Assembly: GCF_004345245.1 (NCBI RefSeq)
Contig: NZ_SLUQ01000009.1
Coordinates: 248,001-312,000, forward strand
Length of the DNA: 64,000 bases
Direction of reading: 5' to 3'
Origin: Rhizobium sp. BK251
Lineage (GTDB): Bacteria > Pseudomonadota > Alphaproteobacteria > Rhizobiales > Rhizobiaceae
The position numbers were made by a program, and so were the translations under genes. Numbering within the stretch: the stretch's first letter is position 1; the number at the start of each line of letters is the position of its first letter. Under the pieces are notes generated by a model. That model searched no databases. It was not told the origin of the DNA and worked only from the letters and a program-made list of their open reading frames with translations. Below are positions 56,147-64,000 of this stretch, piece by piece.

Positions 56147-57865
56147 ATGACCACGCAAGTCCAGACACCTCTTCTCTCCGAGCAGTTCGTGCGCAACGCA
56201 CGACTGGGGTCTGGCCTTCTCATCTTCCTTTTCGTCGTCCTGCATCTGACGAACCACTCGCTCGGGCTGATCTCGCTTTCCGCCGCCGAGGAGGGTCGGC
56301 AATGGTTCGTCATACTGTGGCGCAATCCGCTCGGCACGCTCGTCTTCTATGGCGCAGTGGTCGTCCACGTCTTGCTCGTGCTGCGCTCGCTCTATCTCAG
56401 GCGCAGCCTCGTGATGCCGATAAGCGAAGCCCTCCAGATCATTGTCGGCCTGTCGATTCCGGTGATCCTGATCGACCATGTCGTCGGCACGCGGATCGTC
56501 CACGAGCTCTACCGCTACTCCGACACCTACCACACGATCATACGGCTGCTTTGGATCTCCTCGCCGTTGAACGGCGCGCGCCAGGCCCTGGCGGTGGTGG
56601 CCGCTTGGTTCCACGGTTGCATCGGCGTGCACTACTGGCTGCGCTATCGTCCCTGGTACGGGCGGGCCGCGCCCTGGCTGCTGACACTTGCGATCCTGCT
56701 GCCGGTCCTTGCGCTGCTCGGCTTCGCACAGATGGGCCGCACGCTGGAGGCGGAGATCGAGGAGGGTGGTAATCCCAGCGGCTACTATGGCGAATCCCAA
56801 AATTATGGTGGCTCGCGCAGTTATTACGGTTCCCGAGAGGCCGACGCCGAAATCGCACGCATCCGGGTCATTCTCTATGGATCCTTCGCCTTCGCTGTCC
56901 TGAGCGTCGTTGCGCTGCGGACCCGTCGCAAGCTCAAGGAACGGGCAAACCTCATCGCCGTGCGCTATCCCGGCGGCGAAATCGTGCGCGTGCCGCGTGG
57001 CTTCACGGTGCTCGAGGCAAGCCGGCTGGGCGGACTGCCGCATTATTCGGTCTGTGGTGGCAAGGGGCAATGCTCCACCTGCAGGGTGCAGGTCATCGAG
57101 GGCGCTGCCTCGCTGCCCGCCCCGGGGCCGATCGAGAGACACACGCTCCACCGCATCGCCGCCGGCCCCGACGTCCGCCTCGCCTGCCAGCTTCGACCGG
57201 TCGCCGATCTCAGCGTTGCGCCGCTCCTGGTTCCGGCGCCGGAAGGCGACATTCCGGCAAACAGCGTTACGGCCAATCCCGGCCGGGAGCACGAGATCGT
57301 GGTCCTCTTCTGTGACCTGCGCAGTTTCACGATGCTGACCGAAACGCGACTGCCCTTTGACATCGTCTTTCTTCTCAATCGTTATTTTGCCGTTGTCGGG
57401 CAGGCTGTGGAGCAGGCAGGCGGTCGGGTCGACAAGTTCATCGGCGATGGCGCGATGGCTCTCTTCGGCCTGAACGGAACGGCCGCGGACGGCTGTCGCC
57501 AGGCGCTCGCCGCTGCCGCGCGCATCATCGAGGAGATCGACAGGCTCGACAAGGAGCTCTCAGAAGAGCTTACCTTGCCGTTGAGGATTGCGATCGGCAT
57601 CCATACCGGCCCGGCCGTGGTCGGCACGCTGGGCTATGGCAGGGCGCGCAACCTGACGGCGATCGGCGACACCGTCAACGTGGCGAGCCGCCTGGAATCC
57701 GTCGCGAAGGAATACGATGCCGAGCTCGTCATTTCCGAACCGGTCGCCGCCCTTTCCGGCGTCGACGTTTCCGGAATCGACAGCCATGACATCGCCATCA
57801 GAGGCAGGAGCGGACCGCTGAAGATCTACGTGGTTCCCAAGGAAAAAAGCGGCGTATTCGCCTGA
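56147..57865 (+). CDS. cyaC: redox-responsive class III adenylate cyclase CyaC
   Basis: A 572-residue fusion of three modules. Residues 1-258 form six membrane helices with succinate-dehydrogenase-like histidines (His33, 37, 74, 111, 119, 156, 162). A 2Fe-2S ferredoxin domain (about 268-360) has Cys303, 309, 312 and 347. The class III cyclase domain (about 382-560) has metal Asp390 and Asp434, base-specifying Lys430, and the Asp/Asn/Arg set in AIGDTVNVASRL. This is the design of S. meliloti CyaC, a diheme-B, 2Fe-2S cyclase that senses the quinone pool. A Tyr/Gly/Ser-rich loop (213-230) precedes the last helix. The start at 56147 gives the expected N-terminus. Confidence 0.92.
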   Translation: MTTQVQTPLLSEQFVRNARLGSGLLIFLFVVLHLTNHSLGLISLSAAEEGRQWFVILWRNPLGTLVFYGAVVVHVLLVLRSLYLRRSLVMPISEALQIIVGLSIPVILIDHVVGTRIVHELYRYSDTYHTIIRLLWISSPLNGARQALAVVAAWFHGCIGVHYWLRYRPWYGRAAPWLLTLAILLPVLALLGFAQMGRTLEAEIEEGGNPSGYYGESQNYGGSRSYYGSREADAEIARIRVILYGSFAFAVLSVVALRTRRKLKERANLIAVRYPGGEIVRVPRGFTVLEASRLGGLPHYSVCGGKGQCSTCRVQVIEGAASLPAPGPIERHTLHRIAAGPDVRLACQLRPVADLSVAPLLVPAPEGDIPANSVTANPGREHEIVVLFCDLRSFTMLTETRLPFDIVFLLNRYFAVVGQAVEQAGGRVDKFIGDGAMALFGLNGTAADGCRQALAAAARIIEEIDRLDKELSEELTLPLRIAIGIHTGPAVVGTLGYGRARNLTAIGDTVNVASRLESVAKEYDAELVISEPVAALSGVDVSGIDSHDIAIRGRSGPLKIYVVPKEKSGVFA

Positions 57866-57873
57866 AGGATGCA

Positions 57874-58752
57874 ATGGGCCCCGATCGCAGACGACTGACG
57901 GCAAAATTCTGGAAGCGCCGGCTCCGCAAGGTGAGGAACCGTGTGGCAAGCTGGTTCTTCGATACGCGCTTCGGCCGCGAACTGCTGATTTCTAATATCG
58001 GTCCACGCGTAACGTCGATGACGGTCGATGGCGGCGATCACCTGATGAGCTTCTCGCCCTCCGACTATATCGGCCGCAAGGTCTTTCGGAAGGGGCATTT
58101 CGAGCGCGATCGCGTCAAGAGCCTCATCGCCGTGCTGAAGGAGAAGAAGCTCTATCGCGACGAGGGCGTGCTCCTCGAGCTCGGCGGAAATATCGGGACG
58201 CAGACCGTCTATTTCGCGCTCGACAGCGGCTACCGGCACATTGTCAGTGTCGAGCCGGATCCCCGCAACTTCGCGCTCCTGCGGGCGAACATCGCGCAGA
58301 ATGGCCTTGGCGAACGGGTGACGCTTGTCAATTGCGCGGCAGGCGAGACCTCGGGCGAGATCGATTTCTTTCTCCACGGCAGCAATCACGGCAAGAGCAG
58401 CGCGATCCGCCAGAGTGCCGCCGATAGGAGGATCGTCGTGCCGGTGCGCCCGGTCGGCGATATCCTTGCGGATGCAGGCACGTCCCTCGACGCGGTCGGT
58501 CTCGTCTGGATGGATATCGAGGGGTATGAGCCCGTCGCCTGCCGTTCGATGGAGCGGCTGATGGAGCGCAGGGTGCCGCTCTACATGGAGTTCACGCCGG
58601 TCTTTTACGGCGCTGGGGCCGCATCGTTCGTCCAGTATCTTGCCGAATTCTACGACGAGTGCCTCGTCTTCTTCGAAGAAGAGCAGAGGCAGATGAAAGT
58701 GGCGGATATTCCGATCGACCGGGAGCAGTTCGACGTCCTGCTGCTGCGCTGA
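57874..58752 (+). CDS. FkbM family methyltransferase
   Basis: The 292-residue protein has a basic N-terminus, then the class I methyltransferase core: VLLELGGNIGTQTVYFAL (SAM-binding strand and loop), IVSVEPDPRNFALLRANI and VNCAAGETSGEIDF, ending VGLVWMDIEGYEP. These are hallmarks of FkbM O-methyltransferases, many of which modify polysaccharides. The start lies 8 bases after the cyaC stop, so it is co-transcribed with cyaC. The functional link between the two is unknown. Confidence 0.88.
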   Translation: MGPDRRRLTAKFWKRRLRKVRNRVASWFFDTRFGRELLISNIGPRVTSMTVDGGDHLMSFSPSDYIGRKVFRKGHFERDRVKSLIAVLKEKKLYRDEGVLLELGGNIGTQTVYFALDSGYRHIVSVEPDPRNFALLRANIAQNGLGERVTLVNCAAGETSGEIDFFLHGSNHGKSSAIRQSAADRRIVVPVRPVGDILADAGTSLDAVGLVWMDIEGYEPVACRSMERLMERRVPLYMEFTPVFYGAGAASFVQYLAEFYDECLVFFEEEQRQMKVADIPIDREQFDVLLLR

Positions 58753-58758
58753 GTTTTC

Positions 58759-59238
58759 TCAGACCCGCCGGTAGAGGAAGTAGCGGCCTTCCTTGACCGT
58801 CGCCGGCAGCGGCAGCGGACGGAGCGCCGGATGGTCGAGCGGCAAGCCGCTGACGGCGATGCCGCCTGACACCACGACGCCGGCCATCAGTTGCGGCAGC
58901 CAGGTGAGCGTAATCGCGTCCAGCCCGTCATGGCCGGTGCCGATGTCGGCATGGGCAAGTGCCGCGCCGATGCCGACATAGGTCTGGGCCGTTTCCCTTA
59001 TTTCGCCGATCACCATGTTCTCGCCCTCGGGCGTCGAGGTGGCGAAGGAGCGCACCTCCCGGTCGAAGGCGATGATGCGTCGCCCCGGAAAATGCTCACG
59101 CAGATGGTCATAGGTGCGGCCGTTGCCGAGGCCGAGCTCGAGAATCGGCCCCTCCACCGCGGCCACCATGTCCGGGAGCGTGTCGAGGATATCGCGCTGT
59201 GCCGTCAGTCGGCGGATGAAGCTGTCGAGGCGGCTCAT
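58759..59238 (-). CDS. small class I SAM-dependent methyltransferase
   Basis: A 159-residue protein with the core GPILELGLGNGRTYDHLREHFPG and IIAFDREV, matching the short SAM_MT_like group (about 160 residues). It is convergent to the FkbM gene, with 6 bases between stops. Many members lack an assigned substrate. No operon partner is present. The SAM site is well formed; the substrate is unknown. Confidence 0.83.
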   Translation of the reverse strand: MSRLDSFIRRLTAQRDILDTLPDMVAAVEGPILELGLGNGRTYDHLREHFPGRRIIAFDREVRSFATSTPEGENMVIGEIRETAQTYVGIGAALAHADIGTGHDGLDAITLTWLPQLMAGVVVSGGIAVSGLPLDHPALRPLPLPATVKEGRYFLYRRV

Positions 59239-59365
59239 GAGTTGCTGGGGCTCGTTGTCATGGCAAGGAGATCCCGATTAGCATAGGGCCCTCGGGAAAG
59301 TCGATCAGTGGCCGCGGCAAAAATCGCGTAGCGGCGAAAGACGCGGTCTGTGCTAGACTCGGGCC

Positions 59366-60568
59366 ATGAAAGAAGCCCCTGCCGATACCTTCTACAGGAG
59401 CCTCCCCGTCTTCACGCGTTTCGAAGGCGTGGCGGACGCCGACAACTATAGCCCCCTACCGGAGGACTGGATCCTGGCCCTTGCAGATATCGTGGGATCC
59501 ACGTCTGCACTCGAGGCCGGCCGCTACAAGGATGTAAACATGGTGGGTGCGAGCGTCATCTCCGCCGTGCTCAACGCCGTCAACATGGGCGACTATCCTT
59601 TCGCTTTCGGAGGCGACGGCGCCTTGCTCGCCCTGCCCTCCTGCTTCGAACAGCAGGCGCGGATGGCATTGGCAGCGGTCCAGGTATGGGCAGGCGAGGA
59701 GATGGGTCTCACGCTGCGCATCGCCGTCGTGCCGATCGGCGACATTCGCCGGCAGGGTCTCGATGTCCGTGTCGCCCGCTATGGCGCAAGCCCGAACATT
59801 TCCTACGCCATGTTCGCCGGCGGCGGCGCAAGCTGGGCGGAGGCGGAGATGAAGAGGGGTAATTACGGTGTCGAGCCGGCGGCGCCGAGCACGCGGCCGG
59901 ATCTCGCCGGGCTCTCCTGCCGTTGGAATCCGATCGGCGCCAGCAATGGCGAGATCGTCTCGATCATTGCTGTCTCGGCCCAGCCCGACGCATTAAAGGA
60001 ATTCCAGGACCTAGTCGGCGCCATCATCGCCGTGACAGCGGAGCAGAACAGGAACGGCCATCCCGTGCCCGAGGAAGGGCCGGATGTAAGCTTCTTCTCG
60101 CAGAACGGCGTCGAGAGCGAAGTGAAGGCGACCGCGCCGAAAGGCAAGCGCTTCCGCCGCCGGCTCGTCATTCTCTGGGAGGTCTTCCTCGCCATATTCC
60201 TGCAGATCTCCAACATCACGATCAGCACCTTCAACTTCCGGGCCTATCGTCGCGAGGTGTCGCAGAATTCCGATTTCCGCAAGTTCGACGACGGGCTGAA
60301 GATGACGATCGATGTCGACGAAGAGCATCTGCGGCGGATCGAGGCGCTCCTGGAAGAGGCAGAGCGCAGGGGTATCTGCCATTACGGCCTGCATCGGCAG
60401 GATTCGGCGCTGGTGACTTGCATCGTCCCTTCGCCGCTCCTGCACGACCATATCCATTTCATCGACGGTGCCGGCGGTGGCTATTCGATGGCGGCAAGCC
60501 GGATGAAGGCGAAGAAACCGCCCGCGCGCGAAGCGGGAGCGGCGATCGCGCTGCCCGTCTCGCCCTGA
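59366..60568 (+). CDS. DUF3095 protein, divergent class III cyclase-like
   Basis: A 400-residue protein typical of DUF3095 (FYRSLPVFTRFEGVADADNY, LPEDWILALADIVGSTSALE). Residues 40-170 imitate a class III cyclase: the first metal Asp in LADIVGST and the second in FGGDGALLAL. The base-specifying Lys before GDG is absent (DYPFAFGGDG), and the Asn/Arg transition-state segment is not recognisable (SYAMFAGGGASWAE). Residues 250-400 are a separate domain with a hydrophobic stretch near 270-285. It may be a catalytic or regulatory cyclase relative. It is monocistronic. Confidence 0.8.
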   Translation: MKEAPADTFYRSLPVFTRFEGVADADNYSPLPEDWILALADIVGSTSALEAGRYKDVNMVGASVISAVLNAVNMGDYPFAFGGDGALLALPSCFEQQARMALAAVQVWAGEEMGLTLRIAVVPIGDIRRQGLDVRVARYGASPNISYAMFAGGGASWAEAEMKRGNYGVEPAAPSTRPDLAGLSCRWNPIGASNGEIVSIIAVSAQPDALKEFQDLVGAIIAVTAEQNRNGHPVPEEGPDVSFFSQNGVESEVKATAPKGKRFRRRLVILWEVFLAIFLQISNITISTFNFRAYRREVSQNSDFRKFDDGLKMTIDVDEEHLRRIEALLEEAERRGICHYGLHRQDSALVTCIVPSPLLHDHIHFIDGAGGGYSMAASRMKAKKPPAREAGAAIALPVSP

Positions 60569-60577
60569 CCCCAGCCG

Positions 60578-61927
60578 TCACGCCTTGATGATATGGTCGG
60601 CTGACAAACCCCATCGCGCAAAGACGTTCCGCGTGTCGATGATCAGCGGCGACCATCGAGCGATCGCCGCATAGTCGACATCGTCGTGGTCCGTGGCGAT
60701 CAATACCGCGTCGCAGGCCTTCACCGTTTCTTCCGTCAGGGTGACCGACTTGCGTCCCTTGAGGGCCTGGTATTCGCGGGTCGAGGGAATTTCCGGCACG
60801 AAGGGATCATGATAGTCGGCCCTTCCGGCGCGTTCCTCGATCACCTCGATCAGCCGCAGGGACGGGCTTTCCCTGATGTCGCCGACGTTCTTCTTGTAGG
60901 CAAGCCCGACGACCAGCACCCGCGAGCGGCTGAGCGCCTTGCCGGAACGGATATCGAGTGCCTCGGCAAGCTTGCCGACGACATAGCGCGGCATGGCGGA
61001 GTTGATTTCGCCGGCAAGCTCGATGAAGCGCGTCGGAAGCTCGTATTCCCGCGACTTCCAGGTGAGATAGAAGGGATCGATCGGGATGCAGTGCCCGCCG
61101 AGACCGGGCCCCGGATAGAACGGCATGTAGCCGAACGGCTTGGTCTTCGCCGCGTCGATCACCTCCCAGACGTCGATTCCCATCGCCGCATAGACAGTCT
61201 TCAGTTCGTTGACGAGCGCGATGTTGACCGAGCGGAAGATGTTTTCTGTGAGCTTCACCGCCTCGGCCGTGGCATTGGAGGAGACCGGCACGACCGTCTT
61301 TACCGCCGCGCCGTAGAAGGCCTGCATCAGCGCCAGCGCATCAGCGCCGTCGCCGGCCACGACCTTCGGGATCGTTGCGGTGTGGTAGTCGCGGTTGCCG
61401 GGGTCCTCGCGCTCCGGTGAGAAGCCGAGGAAGAACTCCGCGCCTGATTTGAGGCCGGTCTTTTCCAGGATCGTCTTGACGATGTCGTCGGTGGTGCCTG
61501 GGTAGGTAGTCGATTCAAGCACGATCAACTGGCCGGGGCGCAGCCGCGCGGCGATCGCCCGGCTTGTTGCCTCCACGAAAGAAAGGTCGGGATCACGGTG
61601 CTTGGTCAGCGGCGTCGGCACGCAGATGACGACGATGTCGCAGGCAGCAAGCTCGGCAAAATCGGTCGTCGCCCCGAATCGTCCCGCATCCCGTTCGGCT
61701 GCGAGCGCGTCATCGCTCACCGCGTCGATGTAGGAGCGTCCCGCATCGAGGGATACGATCTTGGCGGGATCAATGTCGAAGCCTGTCACCGGAAAGCCGG
61801 CGCGTGCGACGGTGATGGCGAGCGGCAGGCCGACATAGCCGAGGCCGATGATGCCGGCGCGGGCACTGCGCGTTTCTATCCTGCCGAGGAGGGTTTCGAA
61901 GTGGGGAGAACGGTCAGCCAATGTCAT
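60578..61927 (-). CDS. nucleotide sugar dehydrogenase (UDP-GlcNAc/UDP-Glc 6-dehydrogenase type)
   Basis: A 449-residue enzyme of the UDP-glucose/GDP-mannose dehydrogenase family. The N-terminal Rossmann domain has GIIGLGYVGLPLAI, the middle SSNATAEAVKLTENIFRSVNIA, and the catalytic Cys is in PGPGLGGHCIPIDPFYLTW. The C-terminal domain begins near SRVLVVGLAYKKNVGDIRESP. The LTWK and IPIDP pattern favours the WbpA/UDP-HexNAc dehydrogenase group. It performs two NAD-dependent oxidations giving a uronic acid for surface polysaccharide. The start at 61927 is preferred to a 46-residue extension. Confidence 0.9.
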   Translation of the reverse strand: MTLADRSPHFETLLGRIETRSARAGIIGLGYVGLPLAITVARAGFPVTGFDIDPAKIVSLDAGRSYIDAVSDDALAAERDAGRFGATTDFAELAACDIVVICVPTPLTKHRDPDLSFVEATSRAIAARLRPGQLIVLESTTYPGTTDDIVKTILEKTGLKSGAEFFLGFSPEREDPGNRDYHTATIPKVVAGDGADALALMQAFYGAAVKTVVPVSSNATAEAVKLTENIFRSVNIALVNELKTVYAAMGIDVWEVIDAAKTKPFGYMPFYPGPGLGGHCIPIDPFYLTWKSREYELPTRFIELAGEINSAMPRYVVGKLAEALDIRSGKALSRSRVLVVGLAYKKNVGDIRESPSLRLIEVIEERAGRADYHDPFVPEIPSTREYQALKGRKSVTLTEETVKACDAVLIATDHDDVDYAAIARWSPLIIDTRNVFARWGLSADHIIKA

Positions 61928-62421
61928 CTCGCTGCGGTCGGGCGTGGGTCCGGAAAGCTGTGCATATTGCACACCGGATCCTGATCTAGAGCAATCTTGG
62001 AATGAAGGAAACCCGCGTCGCCCGCCCGCGACAGGGCGTGCCCGCCCGGAGAGCCGCTGCCCCATCCTCGCCTTAATTGGCTCGCATCAACCACAGCACC
62101 GCGAAGGTGATTCAATGTGCGCTTATTGTAGCGCACCCGAAAAAAATCATCGCGAAACCCATTGTTTAAGACCGCCCGCATGCCTACTTGACGCTTAACA
62201 TTGGATTTTTTTGCTGAAAGAAATGCTCGCCCGGCCCTTTTTCCCCCAAGGGACGTGCCGGACGAGTGGTGGCGCCGGAAATGTCCGGCACCGTGTTTAG
62301 ACATAATACCGTTTGTTCATCCTGACCCAGTGCCTCCTGCCCCGCGCATGAACGATGCGTGCGCGTGCAGCGCGTTTCGGCCGGACCGAACCGACGTGCT
62401 TTCTGAGGATTACAACCAGGA
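61928..62421. other. 494-base divergent intergenic region with two inverted repeats
   Basis: This lies between the sugar dehydrogenase and cyclase genes, which diverge. It holds GTGCGCT/AGCGCAC (62117-62123 and 62130-62136), a 7-bp stem with a 6-base loop, and GTGCCGGAC/GTCCGGCAC (62255-62263 and 62283-62291), 9-base arms 19 apart. TTGACG near 62188 could be a -35 for the cyclase gene, but I cannot pair it with a good -10. No open frame here is convincing. Confidence 0.5.
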
Positions 62422-63768
62422 ATGAGCACTATCGAAGCCAGCGTTTCCGCCACTCTTCTGGACCGGGTTGCCGAATGGCTGACCCAGGCCTCCTTGGCCG
62501 GGCAGGATCTGGAAACCATTGTCCGCGGTTTCTGCGAACGCATCGCTGCGGCGGGTCTTCCCATCGCGCGCGTCCATCTCACTTTCTCCATGCTGCATCC
62601 GCTCTATGACGCGCTCGGTTTCACCTGGCGGCGGGCGAGCGGCGTCACGATCGAGGGATACCGGCACTCGGCCGGTAGCAAGCCCGACCGTTTTCTGCAG
62701 AGCCCCTATTATCACCTGCTCGACAACAACCTGCAGCATCTGCGCCGCCGCATCATGCCGGAAGGACCGTCCGAATTCCCCATCTTCGATGATCTCCGTA
62801 AGGACAGGATCACCGATTACCTTGCCTTCGTGCAGCCCTTCGGCGACGATTCCGTGCAGGGGATGATGGGCTCCTGGTCGACCGACAGCCATGGCGGCTT
62901 CAGCGACGACATGATCGCCGCGCTGCTGCGCATGCAGAACCATCTGGCCGTCGCGGCCAAGATGGCCGTGCTCGGCAAGCTCGCCAATAACATGCTGACG
63001 ACCTATCTGGGCGGCGACGCCGGCAAGCGCGTGCTCAACGGCCAGATCCGCCGCGGTGACGGCGAGACGATCCGCGCCGCGCTCGTCATGGGCGACATGC
63101 GCCAGTCGACTGTATATGCGGAGAAGGAAGGGCGTCAGGCCTATATTGACACGCTGAACGAGTTCTTCGACGCCATTGCAGCGCCCTTCAACCGCAACGG
63201 CGGCGAGATCCTGAGCTTCCTCGGCGACGGGTTCCTGGCGGTCTATCCTTGCGGCCGGCACAAGGATCCGTCCAAGATCGCCTGCGAGGCCGCGCTGTCT
63301 GCCGTCAACCAGGCGCAGGCGCGCGTTTCCGAACTCAACAACGAGCGCCAGCAGAAGGGCTTCAGCGCCGTGCGCTACGGCATCGGGCTCCATGTCGGCA
63401 ACGTCATGCTCGGCAATGTCGGCTTGAAGGACAGGCTGACCTTCTCGGCTTTCGGCTCTGCCGTCAACGAGGTGCAGCGCCTCCAGAGTCTCACCAAGAA
63501 GTACTCCCGCGAAGTCATCGCGAGCCAGGCCTTCGCCAGCTATTGCGGTGGCGACTGGACCACACTCGGCGAGGAAAAGCTGCGCGGCGTACGCCAGAAG
63601 GTCACTGTGCTGCAGCCTAGGCCGGCCCAGCCGCCGCTTCGTCTGGAGGACAGCTTCAAGGAAGCGTCGCATGACGGCCTTTCGGAGGCCGAACAGGTGA
63701 TCCTGCTGCATCGCGACGCGAAGAAGCAGGCAACTGCGCGTCCGCAACTCGAGAAATTCATGCAGTAA
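62422..63768 (+). CDS. adenylate/guanylate cyclase domain protein with N-terminal sensor-like region
   Basis: A 448-residue soluble protein. Residues 1-195 form a helical/GAF-like input region (VAEWLTQASLAGQDLETIVRGF). The class III cyclase domain spans about 210-400: first metal Asp in VMGDMRQST, second in SFLGDGFLAVY. The residue that is usually Lys is Ser (ILSFLGDG), and the usual Asp before the Asn is Ser (FSAFGSAVNEVQRL), while Asn and Arg are retained. The nucleotide preference is thus unclear. The C-terminal 40 residues are charged. It is transcribed alone, divergent from the sugar dehydrogenase. Confidence 0.85.
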   Translation: MSTIEASVSATLLDRVAEWLTQASLAGQDLETIVRGFCERIAAAGLPIARVHLTFSMLHPLYDALGFTWRRASGVTIEGYRHSAGSKPDRFLQSPYYHLLDNNLQHLRRRIMPEGPSEFPIFDDLRKDRITDYLAFVQPFGDDSVQGMMGSWSTDSHGGFSDDMIAALLRMQNHLAVAAKMAVLGKLANNMLTTYLGGDAGKRVLNGQIRRGDGETIRAALVMGDMRQSTVYAEKEGRQAYIDTLNEFFDAIAAPFNRNGGEILSFLGDGFLAVYPCGRHKDPSKIACEAALSAVNQAQARVSELNNERQQKGFSAVRYGIGLHVGNVMLGNVGLKDRLTFSAFGSAVNEVQRLQSLTKKYSREVIASQAFASYCGGDWTTLGEEKLRGVRQKVTVLQPRPAQPPLRLEDSFKEASHDGLSEAEQVILLHRDAKKQATARPQLEKFMQ

Positions 63769-63909
63769 TTGCAGGCGACTACGCCCTTTGGCTGTGACAT
63801 ATCCGGCGGCCCTCCCCGGCCGCCGGCGGCCAACTGGACACCCTGTTTTCTGTAAGATAGTGTGCCTGAAAGAGCCGCACTTGGTACGCGATCGGGGAAA
63901 TTCTTTGGC

Positions 63910-64000
63910 ATGGCGTCTGGGACTGATTTGCTGCGTATCGAGAATCTTGACGTCTCCTTTTCGATCTTCGGGGATCAACTGCGCGTGGTCAGAGGCGCAA
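63910..64000 (+). CDS. peptide-type ABC transporter ATP-binding protein (5' end only)
   Basis: Only the first 30 codons are in the window. The start LLRIENLDVSFSIFGDQLRVVRG is how DppD/OppD-type ATPases begin, just before Walker A. The ATG at 63910 follows GGGGAAATTCTTTGGC, a weak ribosome site. The family call rests on this short stretch alone. Confidence 0.6.
   Translation, partial: MASGTDLLRIENLDVSFSIFGDQLRVVRGA

Noticed and set aside
62117..62136. GTGCGCT/AGCGCAC hairpin near an A-run as an intrinsic terminator
   Set aside because: On the plus strand an A-run, not a U-run, follows; on the minus strand the T-run comes before the stem, and no gene ends here.
62410..63978. 522-codon minus-strand frame opposite the cyclase gene
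   Set aside because: The cyclase motifs are on the plus strand, and this frame runs through the start of the next gene.

Overview
The window reads as chromosome or megaplasmid DNA of a high-GC alphaproteobacterium of the Rhizobiaceae, most like Sinorhizobium/Ensifer. Grounds: a CyaC-type diheme/2Fe-2S adenylate cyclase, a BiuH with the Rhizobium residue set, paired Ku genes with LigD, DUF2934 proteins, EcfG/RpoE2-type promoters (GGAAC-N17-GTT), a rhizobial Pho box, and many ABC transporters. I see no tRNA, rRNA, CRISPR array, insertion sequence or phage gene.

0-13 kb: small metabolic and envelope genes (MarC, three SDRs, VOC protein, L,D-transpeptidase, secreted metallo-beta-lactamase-fold protein, AEC permease, DUF2934, enoyl-CoA hydratase family), then a LysR regulator divergent from an amidohydrolase-MFS-SDR operon. 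A stress-type promoter followed by a C-rich terminator-like hairpin near 5.7 kb may be a small RNA.

13-23.3 kb: a GntR/FCD regulator divergent from a nine-gene operon behind a textbook sigma-54 promoter. It encodes a BMP-type ABC importer (binding protein, two permeases, ATPase), formamidase AmiF, biuret hydrolase BiuH, a second BiuH-like cysteine hydrolase (triuret hydrolase candidate), a cupin and allophanate hydrolase AtzF. Together they would import a ureido/biuret compound and release its nitrogen as ammonium.

23.3-38.4 kb: a stress island. TreZ, DUF2934, GST-Ku, Ku-LigD and GlgX-topoisomerase IB(-cupin) each sit behind a GGAAC-N17-GTT promoter; a cardiolipin synthase and an EEP-family hydrolase accompany them. 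It joins trehalose/glycogen metabolism to non-homologous end joining.

38.6-44.7 kb: an ABC importer of the Fe3+/2-aminoethylphosphonate class plus a beta-CASP-like metallo-hydrolase behind a Pho box, then a DMT permease.

44.7-52.9 kb: an amide operon: AmiC sensor, AmiR (ANTAR) antiterminator, Dpp-type importer and FmdA amidase, with a leader of two hairpins plus a terminator-like stem. The fmdA start contains two strong intragenic inverted repeats.

53-64 kb: a PDE/RNase Z-like metallo-hydrolase, deacetylase/glycosyltransferase pair, CyaC, FkbM methyltransferase, small methyltransferase, DUF3095 protein, UDP-sugar dehydrogenase, a divergent class III cyclase, and the 5' end of a peptide-type ABC ATPase. 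Three cyclase-fold proteins within 8 kb make this a second-messenger neighbourhood.
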